64,000 nucleotides of DNA, taken from Dictyobacter formicarum (GTDB lineage Bacteria; Chloroflexota; Ktedonobacteria; Ktedonobacterales; Ktedonobacteraceae). How positions within the stretch are numbered: the first letter of the stretch is position 1; each line of letters begins with the position of its first letter. Location of the stretch: NCBI RefSeq assembly GCF_016587435.1, contig NZ_BNJJ01000003.1:434001-498000 (forward strand), read 5' to 3'. The notes under the pieces are model-generated. The model saw only the letters and a list, made by a program, of their open reading frames with translations, made no database searches and was not told the origin of the DNA. Of the stretch, positions 25,976 through 35,459 are shown one piece after another. The position numbers and the translations under genes were made by a program.

Positions 25976-26854
25976 TTAGCGTGCTGCCGCCAGGCGCCGT
26001 TCCAGGGTGCGTGCGATGAGGGAAAGTGGATAACACATCGCCAGGTAGAGCAGGGCACCCAGAATAAACACAAACATCTTATTATTGGGATCGACCTGCG
26101 GCAGGGCCAGCCCGGTGGTGACGTATTCTAATTCGAAAATGGCCAGGACTGACAGGAAAGCACTGTCCTGAATCAGGGTAATAAAATTGTTGGTCAGGGG
26201 CGGAATAGTAACCCTGATCGCCTGGGGCAGGATAATGTGTCGCATTGTCTGGCGCGAGTCCATCCCCAGGCTCAGGGCGGCTTCTGTCTGACCTGCTTCA
26301 ACTGAGAGGATACCGGCCCGAAAAACCTCTGTCAAATAGGCTCCATAATTGAAACTCAGGCCCAGCACACCATAGAAATAACTATTGAAGTCTGTTGGCA
26401 CCAGGCTATTGCTCTGTAACACCGTCATGCCATTGAAGACCAGCGTATATGGATCAAAGCCAGCATTGGATAAGACGATGCGGACACCAAAATACCACAA
26501 GAAGAGTTGCACCAGCAGTGGTGTACCACGAATAACTTCAACGTATATCAGTGAAAGCCAGCGCAATAGCCGGAAACGCGATAGGCTTCCGATAGCTCCC
26601 ATGAGGCCGAAGATGATGGCACAGATGGCGCTCAACACTGACATAACCAGGGTTATCAGCGTTCCTCCCAACAGGCTGGGTAAGTAGAGGAGCGCCATCC
26701 CTTTATATGTGTAGAGATAATAACCAAAAGCTCCAAGCGCGACTATAAGCAGAATATAGTAGAGATAATCGGCTCCTACCATACGATTGCGCGGCCAGAG
26801 GTCGCGCTTGTTATCTGGCGGTTTATTGGCAGGCCGCAAAGATTCCGAAATCAT
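25976..26854 (-). CDS. Polar amino-acid ABC transporter permease (1)
   Basis: A 292-aa HisM/GlnP-family permease with a hydrophilic N-terminus (about 25 residues), a first membrane segment near residue 30-48 and about five more. The conserved start of the permease domain (LLGGTLITLVMSVLSAIC) and the ATPase-contacting loop (EAALSLGMDSRQTMRHIILPQAIR) are clear. GGAAGGA lies 8 nt before the ATG. It is the last of four genes (ATPase, binding protein, two permeases) and should heterodimerise with the permease encoded just upstream. Specificity is for a polar amino acid; which one cannot be told. Confidence 0.93.
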   Translation of the reverse strand: MISESLRPANKPPDNKRDLWPRNRMVGADYLYYILLIVALGAFGYYLYTYKGMALLYLPSLLGGTLITLVMSVLSAICAIIFGLMGAIGSLSRFRLLRWLSLIYVEVIRGTPLLVQLFLWYFGVRIVLSNAGFDPYTLVFNGMTVLQSNSLVPTDFNSYFYGVLGLSFNYGAYLTEVFRAGILSVEAGQTEAALSLGMDSRQTMRHIILPQAIRVTIPPLTNNFITLIQDSAFLSVLAIFELEYVTTGLALPQVDPNNKMFVFILGALLYLAMCYPLSLIARTLERRLAAAR

Positions 26855-26900
26855 TATTCCATTCCTTCCTGGTTACAATAGTTTTGATGACATCCATCCA

Positions 26901-27572
26901 TCACAGTGCAGCGCGTAAGCGGCGCTCCAGTCGCTTGGCCACATAGGAGACTGGCAGACTCATTAACAGATACAAAACGATCGCCAGCAGGAAGAATGGC
27001 ATGGGGTTGCTGGCATTCTTTCGCACAAAGAAGTTCAGGACAGATGTTAGTTCGGTGCCAGCAATGACGCTAATAATGGCAGAATCTTTGAGCAAATAAA
27101 TAAAGTCATTGACAAAGGGCGGAATCATCAGCGGAATAGCCTGCGGCAACTGGATGCGAAAAAAATTCTGGCTGGGCGAAAGGCCCAGCGAAAGGGCAGC
27201 TTCTGCCTGCCCTTTATCGACCGAGAGGAAGCCGGCCCGATAGATCTCAGCTTCGTATGCTGAGTAGTTCAGAGCCAGCGTCCCGATGCCCGCGGTCCAG
27301 TTGTTGATCCAGAGCGCCCAGGATGGATGCACGCTGGCTAAAAGCGCTCCCAGTCCATAGTAGACAATGAATATCTGAGCCACGATCGGAGTTCCACGTA
27401 CCACTTCAATAAAAATGCGGGCCGGATTACGTAGCCAGATATAGTGCGAACCGTCCATTAATGCCAGGAGTAATCCCAACACCAGAGCTAGAGGGAAGGA
27501 TACAATACAATAGAGAATAGTATTGCGCGCACCTACTAAAAAACTGGGTAGAGCAGGCCAGATTACATCCAT
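26901..27572 (-). CDS. Polar amino-acid ABC transporter permease (2)
   Basis: A roughly 223-aa HisM/GlnP-family permease with about five membrane helices and the EAA loop EAALSLGLSPSQNFFRIQLPQAIP. The permease start LPSFLVGARNTILYCIVSF fits the family. The ATG at 27572 is preferred to the GTG at 27590 because GGAG lies 7 nt upstream of it. Third gene of the amino-acid importer operon. Shares the motif order of its partner but is shorter, lacking the N-terminal extension. Confidence 0.93.
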   Translation of the reverse strand: MDVIWPALPSFLVGARNTILYCIVSFPLALVLGLLLALMDGSHYIWLRNPARIFIEVVRGTPIVAQIFIVYYGLGALLASVHPSWALWINNWTAGIGTLALNYSAYEAEIYRAGFLSVDKGQAEAALSLGLSPSQNFFRIQLPQAIPLMIPPFVNDFIYLLKDSAIISVIAGTELTSVLNFFVRKNASNPMPFFLLAIVLYLLMSLPVSYVAKRLERRLRAAL

Positions 27573-27614
27573 TTTGTCACTCCATACCACAAAAAAGCAG
27601 AAATGTTATTGTAT

Positions 27615-28541
27615 TTATTTGACGCCAATGGCGGGCTGCTGGTCAGTCCAGAGTCCCCAGCGCTGATAAATTGCCTTCAGCGTGCCATTATTCTTCAGTT
27701 CGGTCAGTGCCTGATCGATCTCTTTCTGCAGGGTCGCAGCATTTGGATTATTCTGGTTGAATGCAATGACATAATCACTGGAATCAAAGGCCTTGCCAAT
27801 CAGCTTCAATTGTTTGTTCACCGCACCGCCAGAACCATATCCCAGTACATAGTATGTGACAGTCGAGAAGTCGATCAAAACGGCATCGATCCGTCCCAGA
27901 GCCAGATCGTTAAAAGGTAAATCTGGATCATAGGATTTGAGCTTGATTTTCTTGTCGGCCGCCAGCAATTCTTCGGCTTTGTAACCCGCGCCAGTACCAA
28001 CCGTCAGGCCCTCCAGGTCCTTCAGGGATAGGTTGTCGTTGGTTGCCTTGCCAGCAAAACGACTATCGTTGGCGCGCACGACAATTTGCTGACCATTGCG
28101 ATAATAGGGTTGTGAAAAAATCTCGGTCTTCTTGCGGTCATCCGTGATTTCCCAACCATTGAGAATGGCGTCAAACGCATTGGCCTGCAGGGACTGATCC
28201 AGCTGCGCATAGTCGGTCTCGACCTGTTTCTGCGTGATACCCATTAAATTGGCAATAGCGGTCGCGATCTCGAGTTCGAAACCTATTAATTTACTGGTCT
28301 TGGGATCGCGATAGACATATGGAGCACCATTATCAGAGGTAGCCCCCCACTGAAAAATGCCAGAAATTTTCAAGCCTTTATTTCCAATTTTAGCGGTTTT
28401 GTTGCTATTATCCGCAGGTGTGGTGGGGATATTGCCACCACAGGCCGCCAGGATAGATTCGAGCGCGCTGCCGGTAACTACCAGACCACCAAGCTGACCT
28501 GCGCGCTGCAAAAAGACGCGTCGATTTACATCATGAGCCAT
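27615..28541 (-). CDS. Amino-acid ABC transporter substrate-binding lipoprotein (probable Tat substrate)
   Basis: A 308-aa family 3 solute-binding protein (SBP_bac_3). The N-terminus carries a twin-arginine motif (NRRVFLQRA) and a lipobox (ILAAC, Cys about residue 34), suggesting Tat export followed by lipidation. Binding-domain landmarks include IGFELEIATAIANLMG and LNGWEITDDRKKTEIFSQPYY. The latter is the signature for amino-acid binding, and the Asp and Arg around it contact the ligand in relatives. AAAGGC precedes the ATG. Second gene of the operon. Confidence 0.93.
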   Translation of the reverse strand: MAHDVNRRVFLQRAGQLGGLVVTGSALESILAACGGNIPTTPADNSNKTAKIGNKGLKISGIFQWGATSDNGAPYVYRDPKTSKLIGFELEIATAIANLMGITQKQVETDYAQLDQSLQANAFDAILNGWEITDDRKKTEIFSQPYYRNGQQIVVRANDSRFAGKATNDNLSLKDLEGLTVGTGAGYKAEELLAADKKIKLKSYDPDLPFNDLALGRIDAVLIDFSTVTYYVLGYGSGGAVNKQLKLIGKAFDSSDYVIAFNQNNPNAATLQKEIDQALTELKNNGTLKAIYQRWGLWTDQQPAIGVK

Positions 28542-28622
28542 TATTATGCCTTTCTAAAGACACCATTAGTCCAAATAAGAAAATAAAAAATGAAAACTGC
28601 AAAATGAAGAGAGCGCTGCCGT

Positions 28623-29441
28623 TTAGGGTAGCACTGAAAGCACACGCTCAAGAAAAAGTTGGGTGCGTTTCTCTTTGGGTCGCTTGAACAACTCGTCCGG
28701 GTCGCCCTGTTCAACAATCGATCCATCAGACATAAAAACGACACGGTCGGAGACATCGCGAGCAAATTGCATCTCATGGGTGACCACAACCATGGTGCTA
28801 CCTTCATAGGCGAGGTCTTTCATTACTTTAAGCACCTCACCAACCAATTCTGGGTCCAGTGCGGAGGTCGGCTCATCGAAGAGTAGGGCGCGAGGCTGCA
28901 TCGCCAGGGCACGTGCGATTGCGACACGTTGCTTTTGACCACCAGAGAGACGGCCAGGATAGACATCCCGTTTCTCTAATAATCCCACTTTGGCCAGTAA
29001 ACTTTCACCCAGGGCAACTGCCTGATTTTTGGAAAGCTTACGCACTAATAATGGTGCTTCAATCACGTTTTGTAACACCGTCATATGAGGGAAAAGATTG
29101 AAATTTTGGAAGACCATGCCCAATTCACGACGAATAGGACTCAACTGTTTCACCGGAAGATTCGGGTTCAGCCTCTCTCCTTGAATGTAAATTTCGCCGC
29201 TTGTAGCCTTTTCCAGGGCATTCAGACACCGGATGAGGGTACTTTTACCAGATCCACTGGGACCAATTAAAGCCACCACTTCTCGCCTTTTGACCTCGAA
29301 GTTGATGTCTTTGAGCACGTGCTTGTCGCCAAAATATTTATTGAGCTTATCGGTGCGGATTACGATATCACCCTCAACTGGAGTAAGATCCTGCAGTGAC
29401 GCATTTTCAACAGGCTGAGATTGCTGAGGTTCGGAGTTCAT
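28623..29441 (-). CDS. Amino-acid ABC transporter ATP-binding protein, GlnQ/HisP type
   Basis: A roughly 272-aa cytoplasmic ATPase. Walker [11 protein letters not shown]-loop region [19 protein letters not shown], signature [15 protein letters not shown], Walker [15 protein letters not shown] and switch [19 protein letters not shown] are all intact and typical of polar amino-acid importers. The ATG at 29441 was chosen because AAGGAGGG sits 7 nt upstream; the in-frame extension to 29495 lacks support. First gene of the four-gene importer operon, which unlike the peptide importer at 11.5-15.6 kb is complete. Confidence 0.95.
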   Translation of the reverse strand: MNSEPQQSQPVENASLQDLTPVEGDIVIRTDKLNKYFGDKHVLKDINFEVKRREVVALIGPSGSGKSTLIRCLNALEKATSGEIYIQGERLNPNLPVKQLSPIRRELGMVFQNFNLFPHMTVLQNVIEAPLLVRKLSKNQAVALGESLLAKVGLLEKRDVYPGRLSGGQKQRVAIARALAMQPRALLFDEPTSALDPELVGEVLKVMKDLAYEGSTMVVVTHEMQFARDVSDRVVFMSDGSIVEQGDPDELFKRPKEKRTQLFLERVLSVLP

Positions 29442-29918
29442 GCGTCTGCCCTCCTTAGGCGTTAGTCCTTGATACAATTCAGCGCGTATCCTCACTTGTC
29501 AAATACTACAAACGCCTTCCTGCCTACAGGCGCTTCCTGTGGATGGTGTGGTTTATCAATCGGCAGTCTGCACACACAAAAAATTTACCATTTGTGATTA
29601 CGAATATTGCTGGTCTTTGATAACAACCAGACAGGCATCCAATCAAAAATTATACACGATCTCCGCTAAAACTGTGCATTTAGATACAAAAATAGGACTG
29701 CCAGGGTATACTGCTATTTTTTCGATTGATCAGCAATCTGTAAAAACATTCACATCCATAATTTATAATATGTATTGCAGAAAAAAGCTTATATAAGCTT
29801 TTTTCTGCAATACATATTATAAATTAGCTCGGGCACGTCAACGCACGTCTGCAAAAGGATGACGCGATTTCCTGTGCACGAGGAATCGCATCCATTTTGA
29901 ATACAAGTTAGGCGCAAT
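29442..29918. other. Intergenic region containing a 68-bp palindrome
   Basis: 477 bp between the importer operon and the FlgM-like gene, both on the minus strand. Apart from the palindrome at 29759-29826 it holds the importer promoter, which was not clearly identified (a TTGACA at 29501-29496 on the minus strand has no good -10). No gene seen. Confidence 0.5.
29759..29826. repeat. 68-bp perfect palindrome
   Basis: The 34 bases 29759-29792 are exactly complementary to 29793-29826 with no unpaired centre (central GCTTATATAAGC). In RNA it would form a stem of more than 30 bp; in DNA it could extrude as a cruciform. Very A+T-rich. It lies about 90 bp downstream of the FlgM-like gene on the minus strand and could terminate that transcript, but it is far longer than a normal terminator. 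Confidence 0.9.
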
Positions 29919-30239
29919 TTATTTATTTTTATGAGTAACAAAGATTTCATTTTTCTTCAGCCCCATCAATGCTGTAGCAGTCGGAGACGCCTGCAGAAGT
30001 CGGGCCAGCTGGTAGTTATTGCATGAGTATACCCCTGCTTCAACCTGAGCTTTTAGCTGCTCTACCAGGGCGATACGGGCTTCTCCGTCTGTCCGTGCCA
30101 ATACCAGCGCTTTCAAATAGGCGCTGTCCTCTTCTTGTCCTGGCACTTTGTTCTCCACATGTGGGTATGTAGTTGTATAACACGCATCTGTTAGAGTTCT
30201 GTGCTCTAATGCACGAAAATGCTTTCTTTGTGCATTCAT
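29919..30239 (-). CDS. Small protein with FlgM-like C-terminal helix region
   Basis: A 106-aa protein. The C-terminal part (about residues 50-88: ARTDGEARIALVEQLKAQVE, then AGVYSCNNYQLARLLQAS) resembles the sigma-28-binding helices of FlgM-type anti-sigma factors, which have the pattern R-x-x-x-V-x-x-L-K-x-x-I-x-x-G-x-Y. The N-terminal half is unrecognised. GGAGG lies about 10 nt before the ATG. No flagellar or sigma-28 genes are in the window, so if the resemblance is real it may regulate another sigma factor. The similarity is by eye over a short helical region and should be treated as tentative. Confidence 0.6.
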   Translation of the reverse strand: MNAQRKHFRALEHRTLTDACYTTTYPHVENKVPGQEEDSAYLKALVLARTDGEARIALVEQLKAQVEAGVYSCNNYQLARLLQASPTATALMGLKKNEIFVTHKNK

Positions 30240-30580
30240 AGTTGGCGACCTCCACCTACTTCTTATTACCTCTCAAGCCTCGCCCATAGATAGCCCTTAT
30301 AATAGAAGGGTTGGCGCAAGGCGAGAGGAGGAACAGAGGTACCCACATCCTCAACACCCAATAACTACTTTCCAAACCATTCCACTGCCCCATCTTCCAA
30401 CCGACTCTGTCCTCTCTCGACTCACATAGAGAGCATAACTCAGTTTTTTCAGCACCAGTAGAGATATTTGTCACCGAATGAGAGGTCAAAAAGTCCCAAA
30501 ATGAAAAACAAGCGAATACTCTATCAAAGTCTCATCCGCTTTTTTTTAAGCATTCGTAGATAGATTTGGAGAATGCTGAT
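30240..30580. other. Intergenic region, no gene supported
   Basis: 341 bp between the FlgM-like gene and murJ. A 77-codon open frame on the minus strand (30256-30489) has no Shine-Dalgarno site or protein-like composition and was not accepted. A weak hairpin near 30516-30547 ending in a T-run on the minus strand may terminate murJ. Confidence 0.45.
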
Positions 30581-32149
30581 TTAACATTCGCGATCTAATG
30601 AAAGCTGAACGGGAGTTTGTTTTTGAGTTTTCAGATAACGCCGTCGTCGATCCAGGCGTTGCATGCCTTTGTCGTGCTTACGATAGCGGCGCAAACGGAA
30701 CAGCAGCAAACCAGCCATGATAATGGCTTCGGAACCCGCCGCAATCGCCAGTGCCAGTGGTACAACGAGAATAGCCACGGTCCCATGTAAAAACTGAAAT
30801 AAAAAGTATAGCATGAACCAGCGTATCAGGAGCGCATACGTGTTGGTCACAAATGGAGTCCAGGCATCTTTCAAGGCAAAGAAACCACCTGAGAGCAGAT
30901 TGCCAGCCGCCAGGCCGGGTAAGGCACAGGCATACCCCAACAGGGCCAGATTGGTTAGCTCGGAGGCGTGAGGATCAAAGGCTCCGTGCTGGAAGAGTAA
31001 ATGGATCATAGGTTTGCCAAAAAGCGCCAGCACTATAGCCGCTGGCAGCGTCATAGCAATCGAGGCTCCTATCACCTTCCAGGCCATCTGGCTCATACGC
31101 ACATAGCGGCCCGCGGTAGCTTCGACCGCCAGATGCGGCAATAAGGATTGTCCAATGGCCTGCCCGATCAAAGCTACAGGCAGGGCTTGCAACATCTCAG
31201 CATTATGGAGGGCAGCCAGACTGGCACTATCGGGCAGGTAGGATGTGAAATGGGTATCGATGATGTTGCCGATATAGGCCACACCAATAGCTAGCGCATT
31301 GGGCAATAACAGGATCAGTACCTGGTGTAGCCCGGGATGGAGGAAATCCCAGGTGAATGAGTAGCGCACCTGCTGCTTTGATAAGCCTGGCAACTGTACT
31401 ACCAATTGCAGTAACACTGCCACCAGCGTGCCGTAGGTCGGACCATAAATGCCGACGCCCGGCACAAATTTGGCAACCAGCAATCCTCCAATCAAGCCTA
31501 CATTATAGACGGCCAGCGAGACCGCTGGGAGGAGAAACTGACGTCGACTATTTAAAATAGCCGTTACGACTGTGCCCAGTCCCAGGATCAATGGCTGCAC
31601 CAGCATAATGCGCGTTAATGTAGTGGTCAGATCTCTTTCCGCCGGTGAGTAGCCGGGAATCAGTATGCGATTGACAAAGACGGGCGCAATATATTCACCA
31701 AGCAGCAGCACCACAGTCATCATCACCAGTAGCAGGTTAAACACCAGGCTGGTTAAATGCCAGGCCTCCCTATCACCCTTTTCTTTTTCATAAGCCAGAA
31801 AAACTGGTATAAAAGCATGAATGAGAGCGCCACCGGCAATCAAATTATAAAGGGTATCTGGTAAGCGTGCCGCCGCATAGTATGCATTTGCATCAGGACC
31901 GACCCCGAAGAGGGCATTAAAGATAACCTGACGTACGACTCCTAAAACACGGGAAGTCATGAGCGCAAGCATCAGCAGAAACGCGCCCTCAACCACACTG
32001 AAACGACGCAGAGATAGGCCTCCACTCAAGCGAAAATTGCTAAGATTAAAACGGAGGAAACGCCCTCCCCAGACCATACGACGCTTGCGAGGCGTTTTAT
32101 TAGAAGATTGTTGGGATGAATCGTTCTGCGGCTCGACATCGGCAACCAC
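30581..32149 (-). CDS. murJ: MurJ, lipid II flippase
   Basis: A 522-aa MVF/MOP-superfamily membrane protein with about 14 hydrophobic segments. It translocates lipid II across the membrane for peptidoglycan synthesis. Landmarks are TSRVLGVVRQVIFNALFGVGP (near residue 65-85), DANAYYAAARLPDTLYNLIAGGAL with the conserved Arg and Asp of the transport cavity, and QALPVALIGQAIGQSLLP. The 50-residue N-terminal extension is basic and cytoplasmic; the GTG start at 32149 has no clear Shine-Dalgarno site, so the true start may be internal (for example the Met at residue 25). Basic C-terminal tail. Fits with dacA-type, murT and gatD genes nearby, though not in one operon. Confidence 0.9.
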   Translation of the reverse strand: MVADVEPQNDSSQQSSNKTPRKRRMVWGGRFLRFNLSNFRLSGGLSLRRFSVVEGAFLLMLALMTSRVLGVVRQVIFNALFGVGPDANAYYAAARLPDTLYNLIAGGALIHAFIPVFLAYEKEKGDREAWHLTSLVFNLLLVMMTVVLLLGEYIAPVFVNRILIPGYSPAERDLTTTLTRIMLVQPLILGLGTVVTAILNSRRQFLLPAVSLAVYNVGLIGGLLVAKFVPGVGIYGPTYGTLVAVLLQLVVQLPGLSKQQVRYSFTWDFLHPGLHQVLILLLPNALAIGVAYIGNIIDTHFTSYLPDSASLAALHNAEMLQALPVALIGQAIGQSLLPHLAVEATAGRYVRMSQMAWKVIGASIAMTLPAAIVLALFGKPMIHLLFQHGAFDPHASELTNLALLGYACALPGLAAGNLLSGGFFALKDAWTPFVTNTYALLIRWFMLYFLFQFLHGTVAILVVPLALAIAAGSEAIIMAGLLLFRLRRYRKHDKGMQRLDRRRRYLKTQKQTPVQLSLDREC

Positions 32150-32379
32150 CGATGGTGAAGCATCACCCGTGTTACGTGTTTCGTACGAGATAAGAATCCC
32201 TCCTCTCGACCTGGCAAAGATTTTTTGAGCCTTGCTGTGGTCGATTATATCAGTCCATTAGCGTTAATGACTAGATAACACTCAAAAAGTACTGCTAAAT
32301 TTACACTGTGGTCTATACAAACCAAAAGTACATTCGAGGCGAATAATACTTACGCCTTTGTGGGTACTAAACGTTATAA

Positions 32380-32571
32380 CTACGCACTTTTGGGGCGGGG
32401 CTTATAAATGTTTAATCCTATCTTGATCTCTTCACGACCGGGCACAGCAATATTCCCCTCGGTGCTGGCGATTGTGATGGATTTTCCACTCGAGGAAAGA
32501 CCGTATTCTTGATCTAAGTCGACCGCAATAATCAGTTTATTCCCTTCAACTTTTAAATCTACATTCTTCAT
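32380..32571 (-). CDS. Small conserved protein of unknown function (63 aa)
   Basis: A short beta-rich protein beginning KNVDLKVEGNKLIIAVDLDQ and containing SSSGKSITIASTEGN followed by a VPG-x(2)-E-x-K-x-GLN-x-Y end. The pattern is familiar from small hypothetical proteins of many soil bacteria, but no function is known to me. GGAGAGG lies 4 nt before the ATG at 32571, which fixes the start; an in-frame extension to 32643 is not supported. It is followed on the same strand by murJ, 230 bp away. Confidence 0.75.
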   Translation of the reverse strand: MKNVDLKVEGNKLIIAVDLDQEYGLSSSGKSITIASTEGNIAVPGREEIKIGLNIYKPRPKSA

Positions 32572-32691
32572 AAAACCTCTCCATCTCATTAAACCGTCAG
32601 ACTCGTGCCTGAGCGGCCTGGCTAATAATAGAGGAATCATCATTTATATCCCTCTACTATTGAATATACCTTAAAGATGTAAAGAAGAGGA

Positions 32692-32741
32692 AAAAAATAA
32701 GGGAAAGGCTAGTTGACATACCAGCCTTTCCCTTATTTTTT
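32692..32741. terminator. Intrinsic terminator of the KGG-protein gene
   Basis: The 19-bp perfect arms 32692-32710 and 32723-32741 enclose a 12-nt loop. A/T-runs at both ends make it usable in both directions. Confidence 0.85.
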
Positions 32742-32751
32742 GAGATAACTT

Positions 32752-32949
32752 CTACGCCTGAACATTATACTTTGAACGCCGGCGACTGATTGAACCACCT
32801 TTACGTCCAGCCGCCTGGGCCTCTTCGCTTGTCCACTTGTGAGCTGTACCTAAAGCATGGGCGGCCTTCCCGCCTTTGCTTGCTATTTCACGTTTCTTCT
32901 CTGGACTCATTGAAGCGAATCCACGGCCACGCCCTTTTTGTGTCTGCAT
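32752..32949 (-). CDS. KGG-repeat small stress-type protein
   Basis: A 65-aa, highly charged protein with two KGG motifs: REIASKGGKAAHALGTAHKW and EEAQAAGRKGGSISRRRS. This matches the KGG/GsiB-like family (general stress and con-10-type hydrophilic proteins), thought to protect under desiccation or starvation. Strong AGGAGGAG site 9 nt before the ATG, implying high expression. Its own terminator follows. Just upstream of the Shine-Dalgarno site, TAAGAGTG and CACCCTTA (7 of 8 matching) form a small inverted repeat that might be an operator. Confidence 0.88.
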   Translation of the reverse strand: MQTQKGRGRGFASMSPEKKREIASKGGKAAHALGTAHKWTSEEAQAAGRKGGSISRRRSKYNVQA

Positions 32950-33669
32950 TATCTTTCTCCTCCTAAGAGTGTGAGATTTAACACCCTTAACTTATTCAGG
33001 ACGTAAGAGTACAGGGGGGATCCCCAGAACTCTCTTCCCTACACATATTTTCTCCCTGGTACTCATCTTGAGGTCAAAGTAGGACTCTCCCTCAACCTAC
33101 TACTAACAACACGACTCATCTGATAGTTTAGATACACATGAGACGACCAATTTTTTCTTTCATTTTTGATTCTCATAGTTCGAGTGTACGATGTGCCATC
33201 TTTACACTATGAGTTTCAAAAAATCATTTTTTACTTTTTCTTAGGACCGGGAGATGTGTAAAGATTATGAATACGTTTTGAATATCTTAGGGTGCAAAAT
33301 ACTTACTACTTTTGTCAGTGCTTTTTGCTCTCACAAAAGACTTAACATCCAATGTGTACAGGATAACAGGTGCTTTGAGGCCAGGACAACCCATGCATAA
33401 AAATTTTCAGCGTTTTCTAAGGTAGACTCATCTTTTTCTAAGCAAACTGTTGAGGCTGGCAATATGCTTGAGCTCATAACACCCTGATTCCACTGGTTTG
33501 AAGGGCGAAAAAACACAGCCGTTTCTAATGATTGATGAGTTTCCAGGCGCAACAAGTACTAGTACCATAAAAGGTCGGTAGTTGTATGGATTGTTTAAGT
33601 CGGGAATCTATTTTTCAAGCTCATACGTGCATAAATGCAAAACAATAAGTTGCGCCATTACAGCTCTTC
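32950..33669. other. Long intergenic region without a supported gene
   Basis: 720 bp between two minus-strand genes, A+T-rich. A 74-codon open frame (33331-33555, minus) starts with TTG and lacks a Shine-Dalgarno site; it was not accepted. No clear promoter pair, repeat or terminator was found. Confidence 0.5.
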
Positions 33670-35052
33670 TTACAGCAAAACTTTATCTGTAGTTGATATT
33701 GCGCCAGTTATCGATGCTGCAGTGGTAGCCACTGGCAGAGTTAAGGTGATAGTGGTTCCCTGACCTTCGTTGCTTTGCAAGGCAATCGTTCCATCCATGG
33801 CCTCTACTAGTTTTCGCACAATATATAAGCCCAGGCCAACGCCGCTAATCTGGCGTGCCGCTGGCTGTGGTAGACGCAAAAAAGGCTCAAACACAACAGA
33901 CTGCTGCCAGGATGGAATACCAATACCATGGTCCCTTACAGTAATACATAGTTGTGGAATCTCAGCTTTAGTTATCAGGGCGTGATCCTCCAATAACAGA
34001 TAATCAGCCAGGGGGAAAACACAATTGGAATAGACGAGAATCTCGATTAATCCGCCCTCAGGCGAGTATTTGATGGCGTTCTCTAATAAATTCTCCAGGA
34101 TCTGGCGCACGCGGTGCTCATCGGCCCAGGCAGCGGGAAGTTCAGCGTCTGACAAACATTGGATCGTGAATTGCGCTGTCTCTTGCAGCGCTACACGATC
34201 CTGCATCTGCCGGGCCAGGCGTTGACAGAGAGGCACGAGATCCAGCGGCCCTGGACGCAATGTTGTATGTCCCGATTGCATACGTGCCAGGTCCAAGAGA
34301 TCATCAACCAGCACCTCAAGGTGCTGCACCTGTTCCATTACTGACAGTAGATAGCGGCGCTGAGACTCAAGCGATATGGCATCTGCTGCCTCCTTATCTT
34401 CTTCTGTAAAGCCATAGGTTTGAAGCAATCCTATGTACCCTTTGATCACGCTTAAGGGTGCGCGAAAATCATGGCCAATCATGGATAGCAGCGCGTCTTG
34501 CTCAGATAATTTCCCCTCCGGTCTATCCATTTCGAGTAATGAGAGTGTAGAAGAAGCGTCAGTGGGATTGGTATCTAGCTGATAGGGCTGCACGATGCAC
34601 AGGTGCTGCAAAGCCTGTTCTACTTGCCTGGCCAGCATGGGTAGAAATTGGGATAAGAGCTGCCCTTCACCAGGTCCAAACGCGTCTGCATCGGTGGTTG
34701 TGCAGACAATGATGCCCACAATGCCACCCGGACGCTTGAGGGGAGCGATCAGTATATGAACCGGCTTTTTATCTGTTTGATATCCCGGCGGCCTGACAAG
34801 CCTCCAAACAGAATCGGTCTGGATAGCGATATCGCACATAGCCCTCACGCGTTCTCCTGCTAGCAAACGCACATCGTGGATTGAACCATAACAACGAGCA
34901 GAGAAATCAAGTTTAGCAGTTGCTTGCGCTAAGAAGGGATGACAGAGGGTTGCATCGGGGCAATATAAGAACATGCATACATCTTCACAACACACAAGAT
35001 CACGAATATATGCTGCCATTGTGTGGAAAAATCGGGAATTAAGCACGTCCAT
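33670..35052 (-). CDS. Soluble sensor histidine kinase with N-terminal GAF-like domain
   Basis: A 460-aa histidine kinase without membrane segments. Residues about 5-155 look like a GAF-type sensor domain, followed by a dimerisation/phosphoacceptor helix with His194 in MIGHDFRAPLSVIKGYIG. The catalytic ATPase domain has N-box ENLLENAIKYSPEGG, G1 VRDHGIGIP, F-box FEPFLRL and G2 GVGLGLYIVRKLV. Several Cys near the N-terminus (LVCCEDVCMFLYC) could sense redox or bind a ligand; this is inference. No response regulator gene is adjacent, so it is an orphan kinase in this window. Confidence 0.92.
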   Translation of the reverse strand: MDVLNSRFFHTMAAYIRDLVCCEDVCMFLYCPDATLCHPFLAQATAKLDFSARCYGSIHDVRLLAGERVRAMCDIAIQTDSVWRLVRPPGYQTDKKPVHILIAPLKRPGGIVGIIVCTTTDADAFGPGEGQLLSQFLPMLARQVEQALQHLCIVQPYQLDTNPTDASSTLSLLEMDRPEGKLSEQDALLSMIGHDFRAPLSVIKGYIGLLQTYGFTEEDKEAADAISLESQRRYLLSVMEQVQHLEVLVDDLLDLARMQSGHTTLRPGPLDLVPLCQRLARQMQDRVALQETAQFTIQCLSDAELPAAWADEHRVRQILENLLENAIKYSPEGGLIEILVYSNCVFPLADYLLLEDHALITKAEIPQLCITVRDHGIGIPSWQQSVVFEPFLRLPQPAARQISGVGLGLYIVRKLVEAMDGTIALQSNEGQGTTITLTLPVATTAASITGAISTTDKVLL

Positions 35053-35459
35053 CTCCTTCTTAGCAACTCCCTCTAATAGAATTCTTCTTCAGTATATAGA
35101 AGAAACCAAGAAGCAAACGGCATTATAGCACATAAAACGGCCAGATTCGTGGAGAAATATACTGGTATGCCCTTGACCAGTCTGACGTTGAACGGTACAA
35201 TTAAAACCACAACACCCTATGCTCAGCACTTTTACGGCACTGTTCTTGACAGGCTGCATGCAAACAGAGAATTGGCAACATACCCTGGTGCAATAGATGA
35301 ACACTTTTTGCACAATATGTACACAGTAAAGAGGCGAGCTCAGGCGTGAGTGACATCCCCTCTTTACCAACCATCCATCTTAGGATACCGCAATAGGTAG
35401 CTATGTTATCATACTAATGTGTAGCGTATGCCAACCATGGTAAGAGAGGGCCACAGTGT
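35053..35459. other. Divergent intergenic region, no gene supported
   Basis: 407 bp between the divergent histidine kinase and HEAT-repeat genes. A 66-codon frame at 35149-35349 has no Shine-Dalgarno site or recognisable content. No clear promoter pair was identified. Confidence 0.45.

Noticed and set aside
30256..30489. 77-codon open frame between the FlgM-like gene and murJ
   Set aside because: No Shine-Dalgarno site, and composition typical of translated non-coding DNA.
33331..33555. 74-codon open frame in the 720-bp gap
   Set aside because: TTG start, no Shine-Dalgarno site, mixed composition unlike neighbouring proteins.
35149..35349. 66-codon open frame in the histidine kinase/HEAT gap
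   Set aside because: No Shine-Dalgarno site or recognisable content, and it sits in a region that must hold two divergent promoters.
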